A DNA stretch of 64,000 nucleotides from Sanderia malayensis (GCA_013076295.1 RQOL01000906.1:6266297-6330296), one strand, 5' to 3'; positions 36,976-49,452 are shown, numbered from the stretch's first letter. The notes: generated by a model from the sequence alone, not told the origin. Numbers and translations: made by a program.

Positions 36976-37476
36976 ATGAGTCAGTATAAATGTGATCAAT
37001 GTGAATTTTCTTCCAAGTATAAAAGTAATGTTACACGACATGAAGAAGAGATGCACGAGGAGAGCAGTGAAGAGTCTGGCTCAGATGATGAGATAGAAGT
37101 TGAAAGTGATCATGATAATGATGAAACTGTCAACACTGATGAGGATCTTCCTTTAGGGAATGTATGGCCTTCTATGCGTAAGGAAGTGGATGAAGATGAA
37201 AACATATTGCAAGTTTTCAAACGTAAACTTTTATATAATAGAAGTTTTGAAAATGACGCTGTTGTAACTGCAGTTATAGCAACGATGCAAAAAGCACAGA
37301 GGAAAGATGATATGGATATGCAAGAAGCCTTAGATTATGCTATTGAGAAAAGAAAATATCTCATCATACGTCAAGCAAAGAATGACGAAGAAGAGGAAGC
37401 TAGTGATTCTGAGGATGCTGCTGTGAATGAACTTGAATTTAATAGTACTCCAGCATTTCCATATAGTAGGATATAA
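36976..37476 (+). CDS. C2H2 zinc-finger acidic protein of palindromic element, P1 right arm
   Basis: 166 codons from ATG 36,976. Upstream in-frame codons lack an ATG, so this is the first one. Residues 4-25: a single C2H2 finger, YKCDQC...H-x4-H. About 27-62: highly acidic with ESSEES and DDE runs. About 62-95: LPLGNVW, MRKEVDEDENILQVF and a K/R cluster. About 95-140: predicted helical with ATMQKAQ and ALDYAIEKRKYL. C-terminus: DEEEEASDSED then TPAFPYSRI. The finger suggests DNA or RNA binding. No transposase, nuclease or polymerase motif is visible. Four nearly identical open copies in the window imply recent spread or selection on the frame. Confidence 0.75.
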   Translation: MSQYKCDQCEFSSKYKSNVTRHEEEMHEESSEESGSDDEIEVESDHDNDETVNTDEDLPLGNVWPSMRKEVDEDENILQVFKRKLLYNRSFENDAVVTAVIATMQKAQRKDDMDMQEALDYAIEKRKYLIIRQAKNDEEEEASDSEDAAVNELEFNSTPAFPYSRI

Positions 37477-38337
37477 CAATGCTTATAAAAAGGTTTAGAT
37501 ATTATTGTTTGCTAATGCAGAAAATGGTCTCTTTTTCATGGCGTCTTTCTTCTTGAAACGTGTTAAAATAGTTTCTTCAACATCTTGCACATTTGTTTTG
37601 AATAATGTCCATTTCAAGTTTTGTTTTAAAGTGACTCGAAATCTTGGCTATCAGCCAATCAGATTACAGAGATTTTCTGTTTCTAGAAAAATCTTTCAAT
37701 GTGACGTCAGGGGATTTCCCCGCTTCTGGAAAAAATCGTTCGAATGTGGGGCTCAGTGATTTCCTAATTTTGCTAAGTCATCTTCATTAGCCAATCAGAT
37801 TGCAGGAATTTTTCTGCCTCTGGAAATATCTTTTGAATGTGACGTCAGGGGGATTTCCCCGAGGGAATTACTTATTTCGGTTTCGAGTCTTCGGATTGAA
37901 AGAGATTTGACGCGTACATTCGAACGCCGTATTCGAAAGTTTCTGATTGGTTCTTTGAATTCAATCTCGAGCCGAGAAGGTGAATTTGCCAGCTCTTTGA
38001 TATTTTTGTGTTTTCTTGCGATTTATTTAACAAATTTCTATCATCTTATAAGTGCATGAAAAATATGAAATAATTCATTCAATATAATCAAGAGATTTTC
38101 TTTTTATTGGTGTAAAAATCTTTTTCATAAACAAAACCGTTTTTTAGTTATTAAGCTTTTATGGGTTTTTTATCAGCTTTGACGATGTTTTGCAACTTCA
38201 AACTAACTTTCCACAGCCTGTCGTTTTCAATTATTTTTTACTGTTCATGCTCTTTTCAATTCTCGAAGACTCTCGCGCATGCGTGATATTAACACATTCT
38301 ACTGCGCATGCGTGTCCTAGGACACCCACCCCATCTC

Positions 38338-39099
38338 CTACTGTGGTTCCAGCTTTGCCAGGATGTTGTTGTTGAAGTTTTTGAATTGTTCATTTTTTCT
38401 TCCACTTCTGAATTCAAAGATGCTTTTTGAGAACAAATTTTGCACAAGCAGTTTCATATCATCTTCCTTCTTTTTAGTTTTGTGGTGCCCATTTGGAGAA
38501 GTTGTTTGTGATTCCTGTTGTGCCTTTTCAAGCATCTTTTCTAGAAATCCCACTGTAATTGATTCTCGCTTGGTAGATCCTTCCTCTAAGTGGACACTAA
38601 GGTTGTATAAGAGCTCCTTTGTTCTGCAATTGAACTGCTCAAGTCGCAAGTCACATGAAATATTTCTTCCACGGCCACCTTTTCTATTAACAGTCCTGTT
38701 CCACACTACTTGCTCTACTTGGGCTTGAGTAAATATTGCGTTCACGTTGGATTGCAACAAAAATGCTGCATAAGCATATTTATGATGCCCATATGCTTTG
38801 TAAAGCAATATGAACAGCTTCCAGCATCTAATTATTCTGCCACCATCTCCTTCCTTGACTGCATCATCTGCATTACGAATTAGGAGGCCTAAGTTCAATC
38901 TTGCTGTGCAGTAATTGAACACATCATCTCCAGCAGATGTTATTGTGGTTGTATCTGTTTTGTCACTTGTCATAGCTGAATCAAATGAATGAGCTTTCTT
39001 TTCATGATTTATCCTTACTTTCTCATACCTATACTCATTGTAACATCCTGGGTAAAGGCATTTGAGACTCTGATGTTGCCCGAAGATTTTGCAATTCAA
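38338..39099 (-). CDS. DUF6589-type protein, C-terminal part
   Basis: 253-codon frame. Residues about 13-36 form a zinc-finger-like motif (C-x4-C-x11-H-x4-H, from KCLYPGCYNEY). The rest is the DUF6589 C-terminal block: DDVFNYCTARLNLGLL, GDGGRIIRCWKLF, GHHKYAYAAFLLQ, VVWNRTVNRKGG-G-NI-CDLRLEQFN, then a helical KFLEKML-type region. DUF6589 proteins are multi-copy, repeat-associated genes in cnidarians and fish; their biochemical role is unknown. The final Gln and stop come from the P1 terminus (CAG TAG, minus strand), so P1 inserted into the gene's 3' end and may have truncated it. The N-terminal half of a full-length protein is absent unless in upstream exons. Confidence 0.75.
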   Translation of the reverse strand: MNCKIFGQHQSLKCLYPGCYNEYRYEKVRINHEKKAHSFDSAMTSDKTDTTTITSAGDDVFNYCTARLNLGLLIRNADDAVKEGDGGRIIRCWKLFILLYKAYGHHKYAYAAFLLQSNVNAIFTQAQVEQVVWNRTVNRKGGRGRNISCDLRLEQFNCRTKELLYNLSVHLEEGSTKRESITVGFLEKMLEKAQQESQTTSPNGHHKTKKKEDDMKLLVQNLFSKSIFEFRSGRKNEQFKNFNNNILAKLEPQ

Positions 39100-39236
39100 T
39101 TTAAGCGCTGATTATGGGCACAGAATAAAGTGCTATGGGCAGTGATTAAAGTGACTTCGAATCACGTTGAATCATAGATTTTATACTGTTGTGTGGGTCG
39201 TTGTAACTACAATTGTTATCTTGCATTTAACACCTA

Positions 39237-39608
39237 TTTGTTTACAGTATTGTTAAGTATGAGCGTGGTTGGCTGGTGCACCCGCTTGAAAGTGTGTAGG
39301 CGCGTGCCAATCCACACTAAGGTCCCAGGTGCACAAGAATGGAGCACCATGTCACCACGCTTGTTTTGATTATTATTGTGAACATAAATAGAGTAAAATG
39401 AGAAGTTTAAGTTAGAGAAAGTAGAGAATCTGAAGACAAGTGGTACAGTGGCGGCCTTTGGGTCAGCCGTACCGCACCGCAAAAAGTTCGTTGTCTTTAT
39501 TGCGTCAAACCTTAGCGTTATCAGCACCATCGCAAGCGAGACATCGCCTACCGAACTTCTGACTACCGTCTCCAGCTCTGGGGTGGAATTCATACAGAAA
39601 CATGACAA
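39237..39608 (+). repeat. Dispersed repeat D, copy 2
   Basis: Reverse-complement match of 13,603-13,985 over its whole length, with about 20 percent visible differences. The minus-strand ORF inside is not conserved. Confidence 0.75.
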
Positions 39609-39620
39609 TACACAAAAACA

Positions 39621-39733
39621 AGGTCGCTGATTGATGGATCCAGAGCATCTTCTTCTCTTTCTCCTTTTTAATTTTTAATTTTTTTTAAGCTAATTTTTTT
39701 AGGCTCTGGTACCCAGGGTATGAACGTTACCGC
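39621..39733 (-). repeat. Short dispersed repeat E, copy 2
   Basis: Inverted match to 21,224-21,335. It directly follows repeat D copy 2. Confidence 0.75.
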
Positions 39734-42150
39734 TTGCGATAGCTTCGTTTGTCAAACAAAATGTTACTCGAATAATTTCTAATAATAATCAAAATAAAAA
39801 GTTAACAAGGCTTATATTTCAACTTCGCCCTTATCAACATTTTTTTCACCATGCTCATTGCAAAAATACAGCTTAATAGCTCCCATTTTTCCAAAATTAA
39901 CTGATAAATGAATGTTTTCTTTCGCCTTCTGAATGAGACTTTGCTTCATCCATCCTATGTACGCGCATTCAGTATAAAAATTCAAAAGTGAACGTTACAT
40001 ACCATCCCAAAAGGAGATTGCAAGGCAAACCGTAGAGAACAGCAAATAATAGTTCTGCTGGTCAAATGCGAACTTGTGTTGATCAAATTTATTTAGTGTA
40101 AAGTAACAGTTTAAAAGTACAACAATTATTAATCAACTTATGTTTATGATTAATATTTGAATATTAATAGAGTAATTATTAAATTGATAATATTAATTAA
40201 TAGCCAATTATAAAGTAGCGCGGCATTAAATTTAAGATCAGATTAGCTTGGGGCAAGTTGGCCTGAGGGCAAACTGGCTTAATATCTTTTCAAAAAGCAA
40301 TTTTTTGTTTTTGCTCCCCCTACAGGTTGTTATTTGAAGCATACATCTCACCTTCACAATTTTCATCATCATAATCATCTCCATCATCATTATCATCATC
40401 CTCCACGTCATCTGCAATTTATTCCCCTCTTCGAAAATTTTCAATGGCTGCATTAACCAACACAGCAGCATCGGATAATTTTATTTTGTATTTTTCCATT
40501 GATTCGTACTTCAGTGCTTTTATACCACGCCAGTGACCCACTTTAAATATTGTTTTAGGTTATATAAAATAACATGATTGACTTAAAAGCACCTGCACTT
40601 ACTGGATCTTTAGTAAATCTGCATGAAGTTGAACCAAAAGCAGAGTCTTTCCACCACTCTCTATTTCTAACAAAGAAAAAGTTAAGCCAACATAAGCACG
40701 AATTCCATTAATAAGCAAGATATCTACAGAGTAAAACACGAAATTATGATGTTAATCTTGAATTCTATTGTCAATTTTTACAATTTTCAATTCTGCCACT
40801 TCCACTTTCATTTTATACAACTGACATTTCTTCATTGCACAAAAGAGCCCTTCCCTACATCGTTTTACCAGCACGTGCTTAACAACAATGGTCTTTTTTA
40901 GGAATGCGGGGACATCGTCTTCTAAAAGATCGAAAATGTCACAGTAAGAGAACATTACAATAAAACTACCAAAAGAAAAGTAAATACACAAAGGTAATTT
41001 AAATCTATCATCGAAACGAACCATCCTCAATATTCCAGGGAAATTTGCCACAAATAACGTCTCTATAAATAACTTCAAAGGCGGTATTGCATTGCTTGCC
41101 AGCTCCGTATTGGCTTTTTATTTTTCAATCACCTTTCAAAGCAATCTTGCTTGAAAGCATTGACTTTCTCAGTTTTACTCTCTTTTTTGACGTATCTGAA
41201 AAATACGATAGCTTCCAGAATGTCTAACTTTTTAAAGAACTCAAAATATCACATAGGTGAATGATGAGATTTACTGACCTCCTTACCGAGCTTACCGAGC
41301 AATTTTGCTGCTCGATTGATTAATTACAAGTGAAGGATCCTTGTTCTGTGCAATTCAAGGTATGTTGGCATCAGCTCATTTTTCAGTGAGCATCCTTTGT
41401 ATGAAAGATACTGATGATGCAAGCGAGCATTATTATTCATTTTGTGCAAAGCTAATCGTCTTTGTAAATTTCATCAAAAATACAAACAAGTGTTCTTATA
41501 CGGTTTTGTATTCTTGTAGATAATGGTCGATCTGCAAAAATTCAAATCCGTATAAGAACCATGGGTAAAAAAATATTTTAATTACAGCATTGACTGCAGG
41601 CAATGCTCAAAATTATTAGAAGCAGAATTAATAAAACAAAGTTACTTCCCAACTTCTCAACTACTGTAAACCTATTTCCTATTTGTTGGAAATAGCCATT
41701 AAGCCAACTGTCTCTTGGGAAAAGCTAATTTTGAATGAAGTTTACTGTCACATTCAGTGCAAAGAAGCTCAAGGCATCACATGCACAGATAACTTGCATC
41801 AAAAATATTGCAGTTCCTGCAAATAGCAGCATTATCTGGGATGCAATCACTCATGAAACATATTGTGTTGGAATAAGCTTTCTTTGATATGAGGCCAACT
41901 TTCATTTAACGCTTTCTTTCACATTTGCCACTGGGTTTCTTTTTTCAAAGAAGGAAACTCTGTTCCCAACTTTTACAGTTCGACGATAAGCTGTTCATGC
42001 TTCTGTCATGGGGCCCATCTTATTATCATTATTATTATTGTCATTGTAGCGGCTATTTCATTATTATTATTATTATATTTGATTATTGCGAGCGGCAACA
42101 ATTCACGTATCGAATTGCAACGAGTTGCAGGTGAATTTTGTACTACGACT
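39734..42150. other. No confident gene; possible host exons on minus strand
   Basis: A minus-strand acidic frame near 40,320-40,420 (DDVEDDDNDDGDDYDDEN) follows a possible ttgcag acceptor. A frame at 40,752-41,078 (SYCDIFDLLEDD, CAMKKCQLYKMK) looks protein-like. I cannot link them into a gene, and no family is recognised. Confidence 0.3.
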
Positions 42151-42154
42151 AATT

Positions 42155-42380
42155 ATGAAGATTATAAAGAATTACGAAGATTATGAAGATTATAAAGAGT
42201 TATGAAGAATTATGAAGAATTATGAAGAATTATACGATATTACGAAGATTTAGAGAATTTGAAGATTGACGTTTGAATATTACGTGGACACCGAGATGTC
42301 CTTCATTATTATTGAAGCTACGTGGACTATATTATGAAGATTACTTAAAGATTACGTGGACACCGAGATGTCCTTGGATA
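42155..42380. repeat. gaagattat-type simple repeat and 25-bp direct repeat
   Basis: Degenerate run of attatgaaga / attacgaaga units (about 42,155-42,260). It is followed by two copies of a block of about 25 bp starting attacgtggacaccgagatg, about 70 bp apart. Confidence 0.85.
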
Positions 42381-42721
42381 TGCGCAGTTAATTAACAAAC
42401 AATAGAATTTTAGGTACTTAATTATGGCTTCTGTGCAACGTACGTGCACGAGGCCCAGGTTATCTTCGCGCCTAGATGTATAGAGCCAGTGGAGCGCGTT
42501 GAAACCACCAACGTGTTCAGGGCTTCTGTTCTTCGTGGGTGTTGAAGTACAGGGTATTTTACATGTAACCACGCTTGTGTAACAAGTGTTATCTAGTTTT
42601 AAATACTCTGTAAAACCTATTATCGTTGCTCAGTTTCAGCTCGTTGAGCTCAGTGTCGGGAGCTCAACTGATTATATTATATCAATACATTTTGCCGCAA
42701 GAACTTTGATTCTCTGGTTGA

Positions 42722-42812
42722 AACCTTAGCGTACAGCACCATTGGTTAGCGAGACATCGCCTACCGAGTTTCTGGTTACCGTCCCCAGCTCTGGGGTGGA
42801 ATTCTTAAAGAA
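42722..42812 (+). repeat. Dispersed repeat D, partial copy 3
   Basis: About 90 bp (aaaccttagcgtacagcacc through ctctggggtggaattctt) matching repeat D at 39,520-39,600 and 13,610-13,700. The preceding 150 bp may be part of the same element. Confidence 0.65.
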
Positions 42813-43339
42813 ACACCTCAAGACACTTCCATGAACAGTCTGAGACAGGAATATTACAATTTAAGCAATTGTAAGCCCAAACACTAGACATCAAGACACA
42901 ATAAAATGCTACATCAATAATTTGCCATGAATACCCTGACATGTAATTGTGCATTGAGCTTGATGTTGTTCCATGAAATTCACTTGATATCAGGAAGAAT
43001 AGCTGGATAGTCTATTAATGTTTACACTTATTTGCAGCATGAGAATAGAAAAACCCAACTTTGTGTTACTCATAGTTTCATGTTCAATCCAGCCATTAAT
43101 GCGAAATTTAACAAATTAAACCAATATCAAAAATGTATTATAAAGTATGTATTTGCCTGTACAGGGGATATCTAATCTGCTTCTGGGCACTTCATCAAAA
43201 CTATCACTATAATGTGATCAGAGTCTGCCTAAAAATGTCGAAACATATTTATCACTCAATTAAAATTGAAGAGATTTTGCTTCCTATTATTAAGTTATGT
43301 TTATGTATCTAAGCTTATTAGAAATTAAATTAGGTGTAA

Positions 43340-44263
43340 TTGCTGCTACGTAGCGGAACGAAGTGAAGCGGCTGCGCAGCAGAATATAATCGAGTCCTTC
43401 TCGAGAAAAAATCTTGTGAAGATGTTTGTTTGTGAAGATGTTTGTCGGATTCTAGCCTGCGCGTGGCGTGGCCTTAAATCCTCCTCCGTTTAGCCACATG
43501 CTGGTTTTTTATCAATTCCTCAATGGCGGTTTGCTGTAGAGCAGGGAGACGTTTTAGAAACATTGAAAAAACGATATTTGGTTGGCTTATTTGCTGGTTA
43601 TTAACTTTTATTCGTGGCCAGAATTGAGAAGGCCCAAAAACAGGCCATTTTTATTTCGACAAGAACATAGGAGTTGCTTTATTGTCGTGGGGATAAGTTT
43701 ATAAAAATGAATGCCTGCAAGCAGAAGAGAAAAGCTGTGCGGAAGTATAGTAGGCCTTAAAAAACTATTGTATCATCATTTGCACCATCATTATGTTTTA
43801 TTATTTTTTTGAAAGTAATCCCGGTCCAGAAAATCCGGACTTCAGATTTCAAATTGTTGATGTGCATTTAATTTAGTTTTCCTACATTTATTCCTCTGTT
43901 TCTTGTATTGCTTTGTTTTCATGGCGAAGTCACATCAACAAAGATTCAAGCTGAGCGTACACCTTCTCTCGATTAAGAATAATTTGCTGAAATCTATTAT
44001 TGCTGATATTCCAAAATCCAGCTATGAAATGTAAATGTCAATAAGAAATTTCAAATACAAATGACAACCTTCAAACACATCAAATATAGAGAAACGACCT
44101 GTTACAAATATAAATATCTAGGCTTCCAAGCACGCTAAACACCCCCTCTCCATATTTTTTTTGAAGCACTCATTTCAAATCATATCGTTTTAATCGAATG
44201 CTAGATACTTTAGTCCTGGTTACATCACAGCAGCACTCATTTTAACAATGTTAACAGCTAGTT
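43340..44263 (+). repeat. Dispersed repeat A, copy 2
   Basis: Same orientation and ends as copy 1 at 1881-2792, with the hairpin at the left end and ttaacagctagtt at the right. An internal insertion of about 50 bp lies near 43,810. Confidence 0.8.
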
Positions 44264-44765
44264 ATACCATTAGATTCTTTTATCCTAGTAGCCTTTCCAT
44301 GTTTGTAAACCTTGGCTCTTACAGGATTTTTCCATTGTAATGCCCAGTTTCAGCATCTCTATTAACCTCAATGAATTTGTGGGATTTCTTCTTTTCAGTT
44401 CTTTGTTTCGTTTCGTGTGCAGGAGGTAAAGCATTATTTGCCCATCAATCCAGGTCTTGGAAAGAACCAGATTGCTTGAATTTCTTCATGGATGTTCTAT
44501 TATTTAAATGCGAATCTTATATTTTTCAATTGTACATAAAAATCATTTAATACTATCTACAATACAATGTACATTTCGCAACTTGGCCAATCACCGCCAT
44601 TACAAAAACAAAAAAAAACAAGAATCTGTGCAACAACGTTGCCGCACCATACTATGTACTCCATGTAAAAAGTTGTAAATTTATCAATCGAGTTGTAAAT
44701 TTATCAATCGAATTGAGAACAAAAAGTTCAGTATCTAGTTTCCGCGTCATAGATCAAGAATACAA

Positions 44766-44886
44766 CACTTTGCGCGATCGAGTTTTGAACTTTGCGCGAT
44801 CGAGTGTTGAGCTTTGCGCGATCGAGGGTTGAGCTTTGCGCGATCGAGTTTTACACTTTGCGGGATCGAGTTTTGCACTTTGCGCA
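44766..44886 (+). repeat. Left subterminal array, ctttgcgcgatcgag motif
   Basis: Five to six copies at 22-23-bp spacing with the palindromic core CGATCG. The mirror-image array is at 49,686-49,770 with four copies. Repeated subterminal motifs of this kind are usually transposase-binding sites. Confidence 0.85.
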
Positions 44887-44972
44887 AAAACCAAAACGAG
44901 GCTGCCTAATCGAAGTTGTGTATTTTGGCGCCCTTTGAGTTGAAGCTGGAGTCTCGCTTTTCAGCAATAAAA

Positions 44973-47128
44973 ATGAATCCCACCATTCGGGAACTCTTAC
45001 AAAATATTAACCGGCTTGGTCAAGAGCTGGGAGATGGAGGAGGCCAACAAGAAACTGTTTTGAATGCTGTCAACGAAAACATGCATCCGTTGTCAACCAC
45101 GGCAGCAGGAGCAGGTCCTGGCTGTCATGGGCCTAAGCCCATGATGCCCATTCAAGCCCAAAATGTTCAAGCTGGAAATTCTGTTGAAACAGAGCTTTCG
45201 CAATGTTTCCGTCGAAACTTAGTGACATCATCCTCAACAGCAGTTGCATCCAGACAGTTGAATGCTGGTCCACGCTTTCGAATGGCATACAACTTCATGA
45301 GGAGCAGTGCAGTGCTGCTAATCAAAGACCAAATAATAGATTTGGAGCCCGCAAACAGCCTTCCAAGAACAAGTCAAACAGTGGTCCTTTTGTTAAAGAT
45401 GTTGTTCTTCTTGCTGGCCCTGATGAAAGTATAGTTCCTCGTCAAAATGCAAGAGTTTTTCTGATGGAAAATAACTTGACAGTGGCTGGGGCACAATTTT
45501 TGAAGGAATTTGACAACAAGCAGTTGCTGCAAAAAGTGAAAGATTTGTTTCCATCTATTCTGAAGGACAGTGATGAGCTTGAAATTTTGATGCCAGTCCA
45601 TTTCAAACTATTGCCCCCTAACCTTCCTCCAGGTCAACTGTTGAATGGCTTTATGGTCACAAAGATATTTAAGGACAAACCACTGTACATACGGCCATCA
45701 AGACAACTAATCTATGACAATGCTACAGAACTAACAACAAGGAAAAGAAACTTTGATGCTGATGCCATGAATATATTTGACATAAGTGACTCAAATTCAG
45801 AGACTGAAGATATGCCGCTTTTTCCACCAGTTGCCAGCAATGCCAGCTATCTTGATCAAACAGATTCAGCAACTGTTCAGTGCCCATGCTGCTTTTTTAT
45901 GTATCCAAACGCTCAAATTGAAGAGCATGCTAATGATTGTATTCACACAAGTAAAACTGTCATGGCTAAATCTAATGCGAAGCCCAGATCATTCACTGAA
46001 GCGATTAAAACTGAAGCAAGTGAAATATTGAAAGATGACAAAGCACCTTTGTCAATTACATTTACACGCAGAAATGTATGGACAAATGCTTTTACACTGT
46101 TTGGAGACATCTCACAATCAGATCTTCATAATGGGCTGAGGGTTACATTTGTTGGTGAAGAGGCTGTAGACAGTGGTGGACCTAGCAGAGAATTATTTTC
46201 AATGTTGTGGACTGAAATGAGCAAATGCCCATTGACGGAAGGAACAGACAATCATCTTGTTTTCAAGCATGATGTCTGCAGATTAGCAAAGAAAGAATTT
46301 GAGCTATTCGGCACTCTTGTGGCACTCTTTTTAATAGTAGGTGCTAAGAGGGGCCTATGTGCCTGAGTTCTTCGATTTTGAATCATGCCCTAGATGTTGC
46401 AGGGTCACATAAAGTAGCAGGTGTGCCTGACTTTATAGTCAAGCAAGAGCTCAATACCCTCTCCAAAACTGCAGACACAGAGTCGTTTAATGTTGCATTG
46501 GAGGCATTAGAGTATGAGCTAGAATTTGCTGGCTACCATAATTTGTCGCCAAAGTTATCAGATAAAGATTCCATCATTCAGCATATCTGCCAGCATTACA
46601 TTATCAACCGTTGCAGGAATGAAATAGAAAGCTTCACCACAGGACTACAATTTGCTGGAGTGCTAGATATTTGCAAAATGTTTCCAGAACTTTGCTACAA
46701 TGAAAAACCTGTATCTGATGCTGACGTTAAGAGCTTGTTCACACCCATCTTTTCAGCAAAAGGTAGCAATAAAAGAGCAAAAGAGGAGTATTTGATGTTC
46801 AACTGGCACAACGTTTTAGACAAGGTTGAAAGAAAAAGAGTTATCTGCCCAAAATTGTTTGCTGACGAGGTAGACAAGCTGTTTACACTTGAGGATATCA
46901 TGCAGTTTGCTACTGGATCAAGAGGAGTTCCAGTTATTGGGTATGAGCACACTGGAGGGAGGTATTGAGTTCAACCATGATGCAAGCAAAGGGAGACGTC
47001 TGAATGCAAATACTTGTGCTATGCAGTTAGTATTTCCTACCAACGAGAGGTATTGTTCATCATTGGATTCATTTGCAGAAAACATAGTGGAAGACATCCT
47101 CAATGGACCAACTTTTGGTATGGTATAA
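44973..47128 (+). pseudogene. HECT-type E3 ubiquitin ligase (G2E3-like), frameshifted
   Basis: Starts MNPTIRELLQNINRL at 44,973 after an AATAAAA-rich leader. The protein is spread over three frames: shifts near 45,200-45,340, about 46,340-46,360 and about 46,955-46,970. Order: low-complexity N-terminus; conserved block KDVVLLAGPDESIVPRQNAR; IFKDKPLYIRPSRQLI; a UBZ-like finger CPCCFF...H-x3-C (about 45,886-45,945); HECT N-lobe with NGLRVTFVGEEAVDSGGPSRELFSML; then the C-lobe with the catalytic cysteine in RLNANTCAMQLVFP (codon at 47,015). HECT ligases pass ubiquitin through this cysteine to a substrate. All key motifs are present, but the shifts make this copy inactive unless sequencing errors are involved. 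Its place inside a TIR element suggests it is cargo. Confidence 0.8.
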
Positions 47129-47575
47129 CTCTCCATGTTGGGATAAGGTGTTTGTTATTTTCATAATGTTAGGTTTTGTTATGTTTATCTGATTGTTTTA
47201 TGGACTGTATAAAGAGACATCATACTATATTATAAAATGCTACAGGTGTGTTTGTTAGGGAGCAGTCATTAATTATTGTGGGGACTTGGTGGAAGCAAAT
47301 GAAGACATCTGAAACTTTTTTGGGTAAATTTGTTGGGGTTCGAAATTTATAGAAGAGTTTTTTAGGGGTCTGAAACTGAACATGCCAAATTAGGTCTCAT
47401 TCTAGTGAGATTTTCTACTGAAGGGGGTCTGAAATTGTTTTTAAAAAATATTTAGGGGTCTGAAATTTTACCTAGCTAGATAACGGAGGTCTAAAAAGAT
47501 GTTTTATGAACATTTCTAAAATGCTTCTACTAACAAGACAACTAGAAGTTTACATTTCTTAGCGTCATGAGATAG
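47129..47575. other. Spacer between convergent genes
   Basis: About 450 bp with a degenerate ggggtctgaaa repeat (47,330-47,470). It probably holds both 3' ends. Confidence 0.6.
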
Positions 47576-49452
47576 TTACTGGAGAAAAAGTTCCTCAATT
47601 AAGTTACATGCATTGATATAGTTTTCTATTCCACTATCTCCATCATCACTTAGTGGGTCCACATTGCTCTCCAACCTGTGTTGTTGTTCTCTTGATAATA
47701 CAAACACGTTATCTGGTACAACTATTGCCCCCTCTGTGTCATCATCATTTGATTGATTTAAAGCATCATTGTAATCAATGCCATACAAATAGAGATCTTC
47801 TGGGCTTAAGTTACAACTACAGCTAGACACTATTCCAGAGCGCCAGAGAGCCAGAGGGGAACTACTGCAAGCAGCTGCAAGCTGTTCTTATGCCATGGAA
47901 GTTCCATTGGGAATGGAACTCCTCCAGGGAGCGAACTATCCGTGGCACGAACACAAAATGTAGAGCATACAGGTGCATCTCCTTTGGAATCAAGGATACC
48001 AATTGATTCCATGTGTTTGAATATTTCGGAGTAAATATGTCCAACAATACGATTAACTTCTCTCCACAACCTAAAAGAAATATGCAAACCATGAGGCCTA
48101 GTTAAGTCTTTCCAGACCTTTCAAAGTTTGATTAAACAGTAATATTATAAAGAACTGTGCACATCTCTCTGAAGTGGAATATGCACATCCACAATGATTT
48201 TTTCACATGACAACTGCTGTCCCTATAACTTGCTATTACTAAGGGTTTTGTTGCAAAAGCAAGCTTTTGAATTTCAAGGCTCTCATTTTGTTATTTGCCA
48301 GATTGCTGTTTTGTTGTCCTAGAGTTGTTGATTGTATTCAAGATTGTTTGATGAAAAGATCACAACTGAATTAAAAAATTGCAAATATTTAGAAATTTGT
48401 TCTTACATTTTGATAAAATGGTACTGAATATTTTATGAGTTCAAATTACACATTTTTAATATATTGCATTGTGAAATGAACATGTACCAATGTTAAATCG
48501 GATATATGTAGTTTTTCTAGCATACCTCTCTATTCTTGTGTTGTGAACACTTCGGCCAGTAATGAAGCTTCCTCGTCCAGTCCCACGCGCAGATATCATG
48601 AATCTAGCAATGTCATAATTCTCGACGCCACAGTCTCCTCTCACTCTGCTTGGGAAACCATATTCAGATACGCCATCAATAAAATACTTTGCTGCAGTAG
48701 ATGCTAGATTGTTGTCGGTGCACTTAACATAAATGATCGTTCTGCTGTACCCATCAATGCATCCATGGAACAAAAAACGCCAAGCAATCAATTTATGATT
48801 GGTGTCTATGTGCCACAGACAGTTTGGAGCTGGGACGTTGTAGACCCTACGCTGTATAGCAAGACCTCTTCTTTCCGCTCTTCCAATTGGATCGATTTCT
48901 TATAGCCTTTCTCGCACACGTCTTCTCTCAACGTTTATACCCCTGCTACGCAAACTACCCCTTATGTACGTTTCACCTGCTCGCTGAGTGAGCCCAATGA
49001 TGCTCCTCAACAACTGATCTAAATCTTGACCAGGTTATCGTAGTAAACCTCTGATTTAGGTCGAACTTGGCAACCCTTCTGTACAATGTGCTTTCGCTGA
49101 TATTTAGGCACAGGGCAATCGCCTTCCAGGACATTCCTGTTTCACGAAGATTTTGTAGCTGATCTTTCGTCAACACGAACTGGGGACGCCCTCCTGTCCT
49201 CGATGTAGTAATGGTAAAGTTTGGGCAGCATCCAATCTCATTACGACCCTGGCAAAATTTCTTCCTTATATTTTCTGCTTGTTCAAAGGAATGCTGCAGC
49301 AACTCCCTCAGCAACCCAATGATCTCATTGTCCCTTCTTGAATGGCTCTCCAACTGGTACATCATGCCAACTGAGACTCCCACGAAATTCTCTAATTTTC
49401 TCTCCATATATTCAAGCGCCATGTTGTCACTGGTCGTTTCGATGTTTTGCAA
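47576..49452 (-). pseudogene. rve-type DDE integrase/transposase, one intron, decayed
   Basis: From 49,452: N-terminal helices, then GRPQFVLTKDQLQNL and WKAIALCLNISESTLYRRV, an HTH. A frameshift lies near 49,020 and an in-frame TAA near 48,900 (RERL*EIDP). The integrase core follows: LWHID (first D, 48,804), [17 protein letters not shown] (second D, 48,633), NTRIER (E, 48,528), giving D-x34-E. A phase-2 intron (48,525-48,071; GAGAG|GTATG ... TTTTAG|G) restores RIERLWREV. After it, KHMESIG, a shift near 47,985, HFVFVPRI, and the typical tail with DPLSDDGDSGIE. It resembles the integrase family Repbase calls IS3EU/Ginger-like in fish and cnidarians; the exact superfamily is from memory and uncertain. 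Confidence 0.8.

Larger units (their letters stand above)
22963..38342. mobile_element. Palindromic element P1 (contains U3-U7)
   Basis: Long inverted repeat: the left flank (22,963-23,661) and right flank (37,477-38,160) are reverse complements, as are the zinc-finger ORFs and the 63-bp arrays. The right terminus reads ...CATCTCCTACT at 38,342, as in P2. The left terminus lacks about 200 bp relative to P2 and joins RecQ intron sequence directly, so no target duplication can be read. Without the 9.6-kb U tandem, P1 would be about 5.8 kb. Confidence 0.85.

Noticed and set aside
39234..39608. 124-codon minus-strand ORF
   Set aside because: Lies within repeat D and is not open in the copy at 13.6 kb.
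41925..42134. ORF with YHYYYYCHCSGYFIIIII
   Set aside because: Caused by (ATT)n-like simple sequence.
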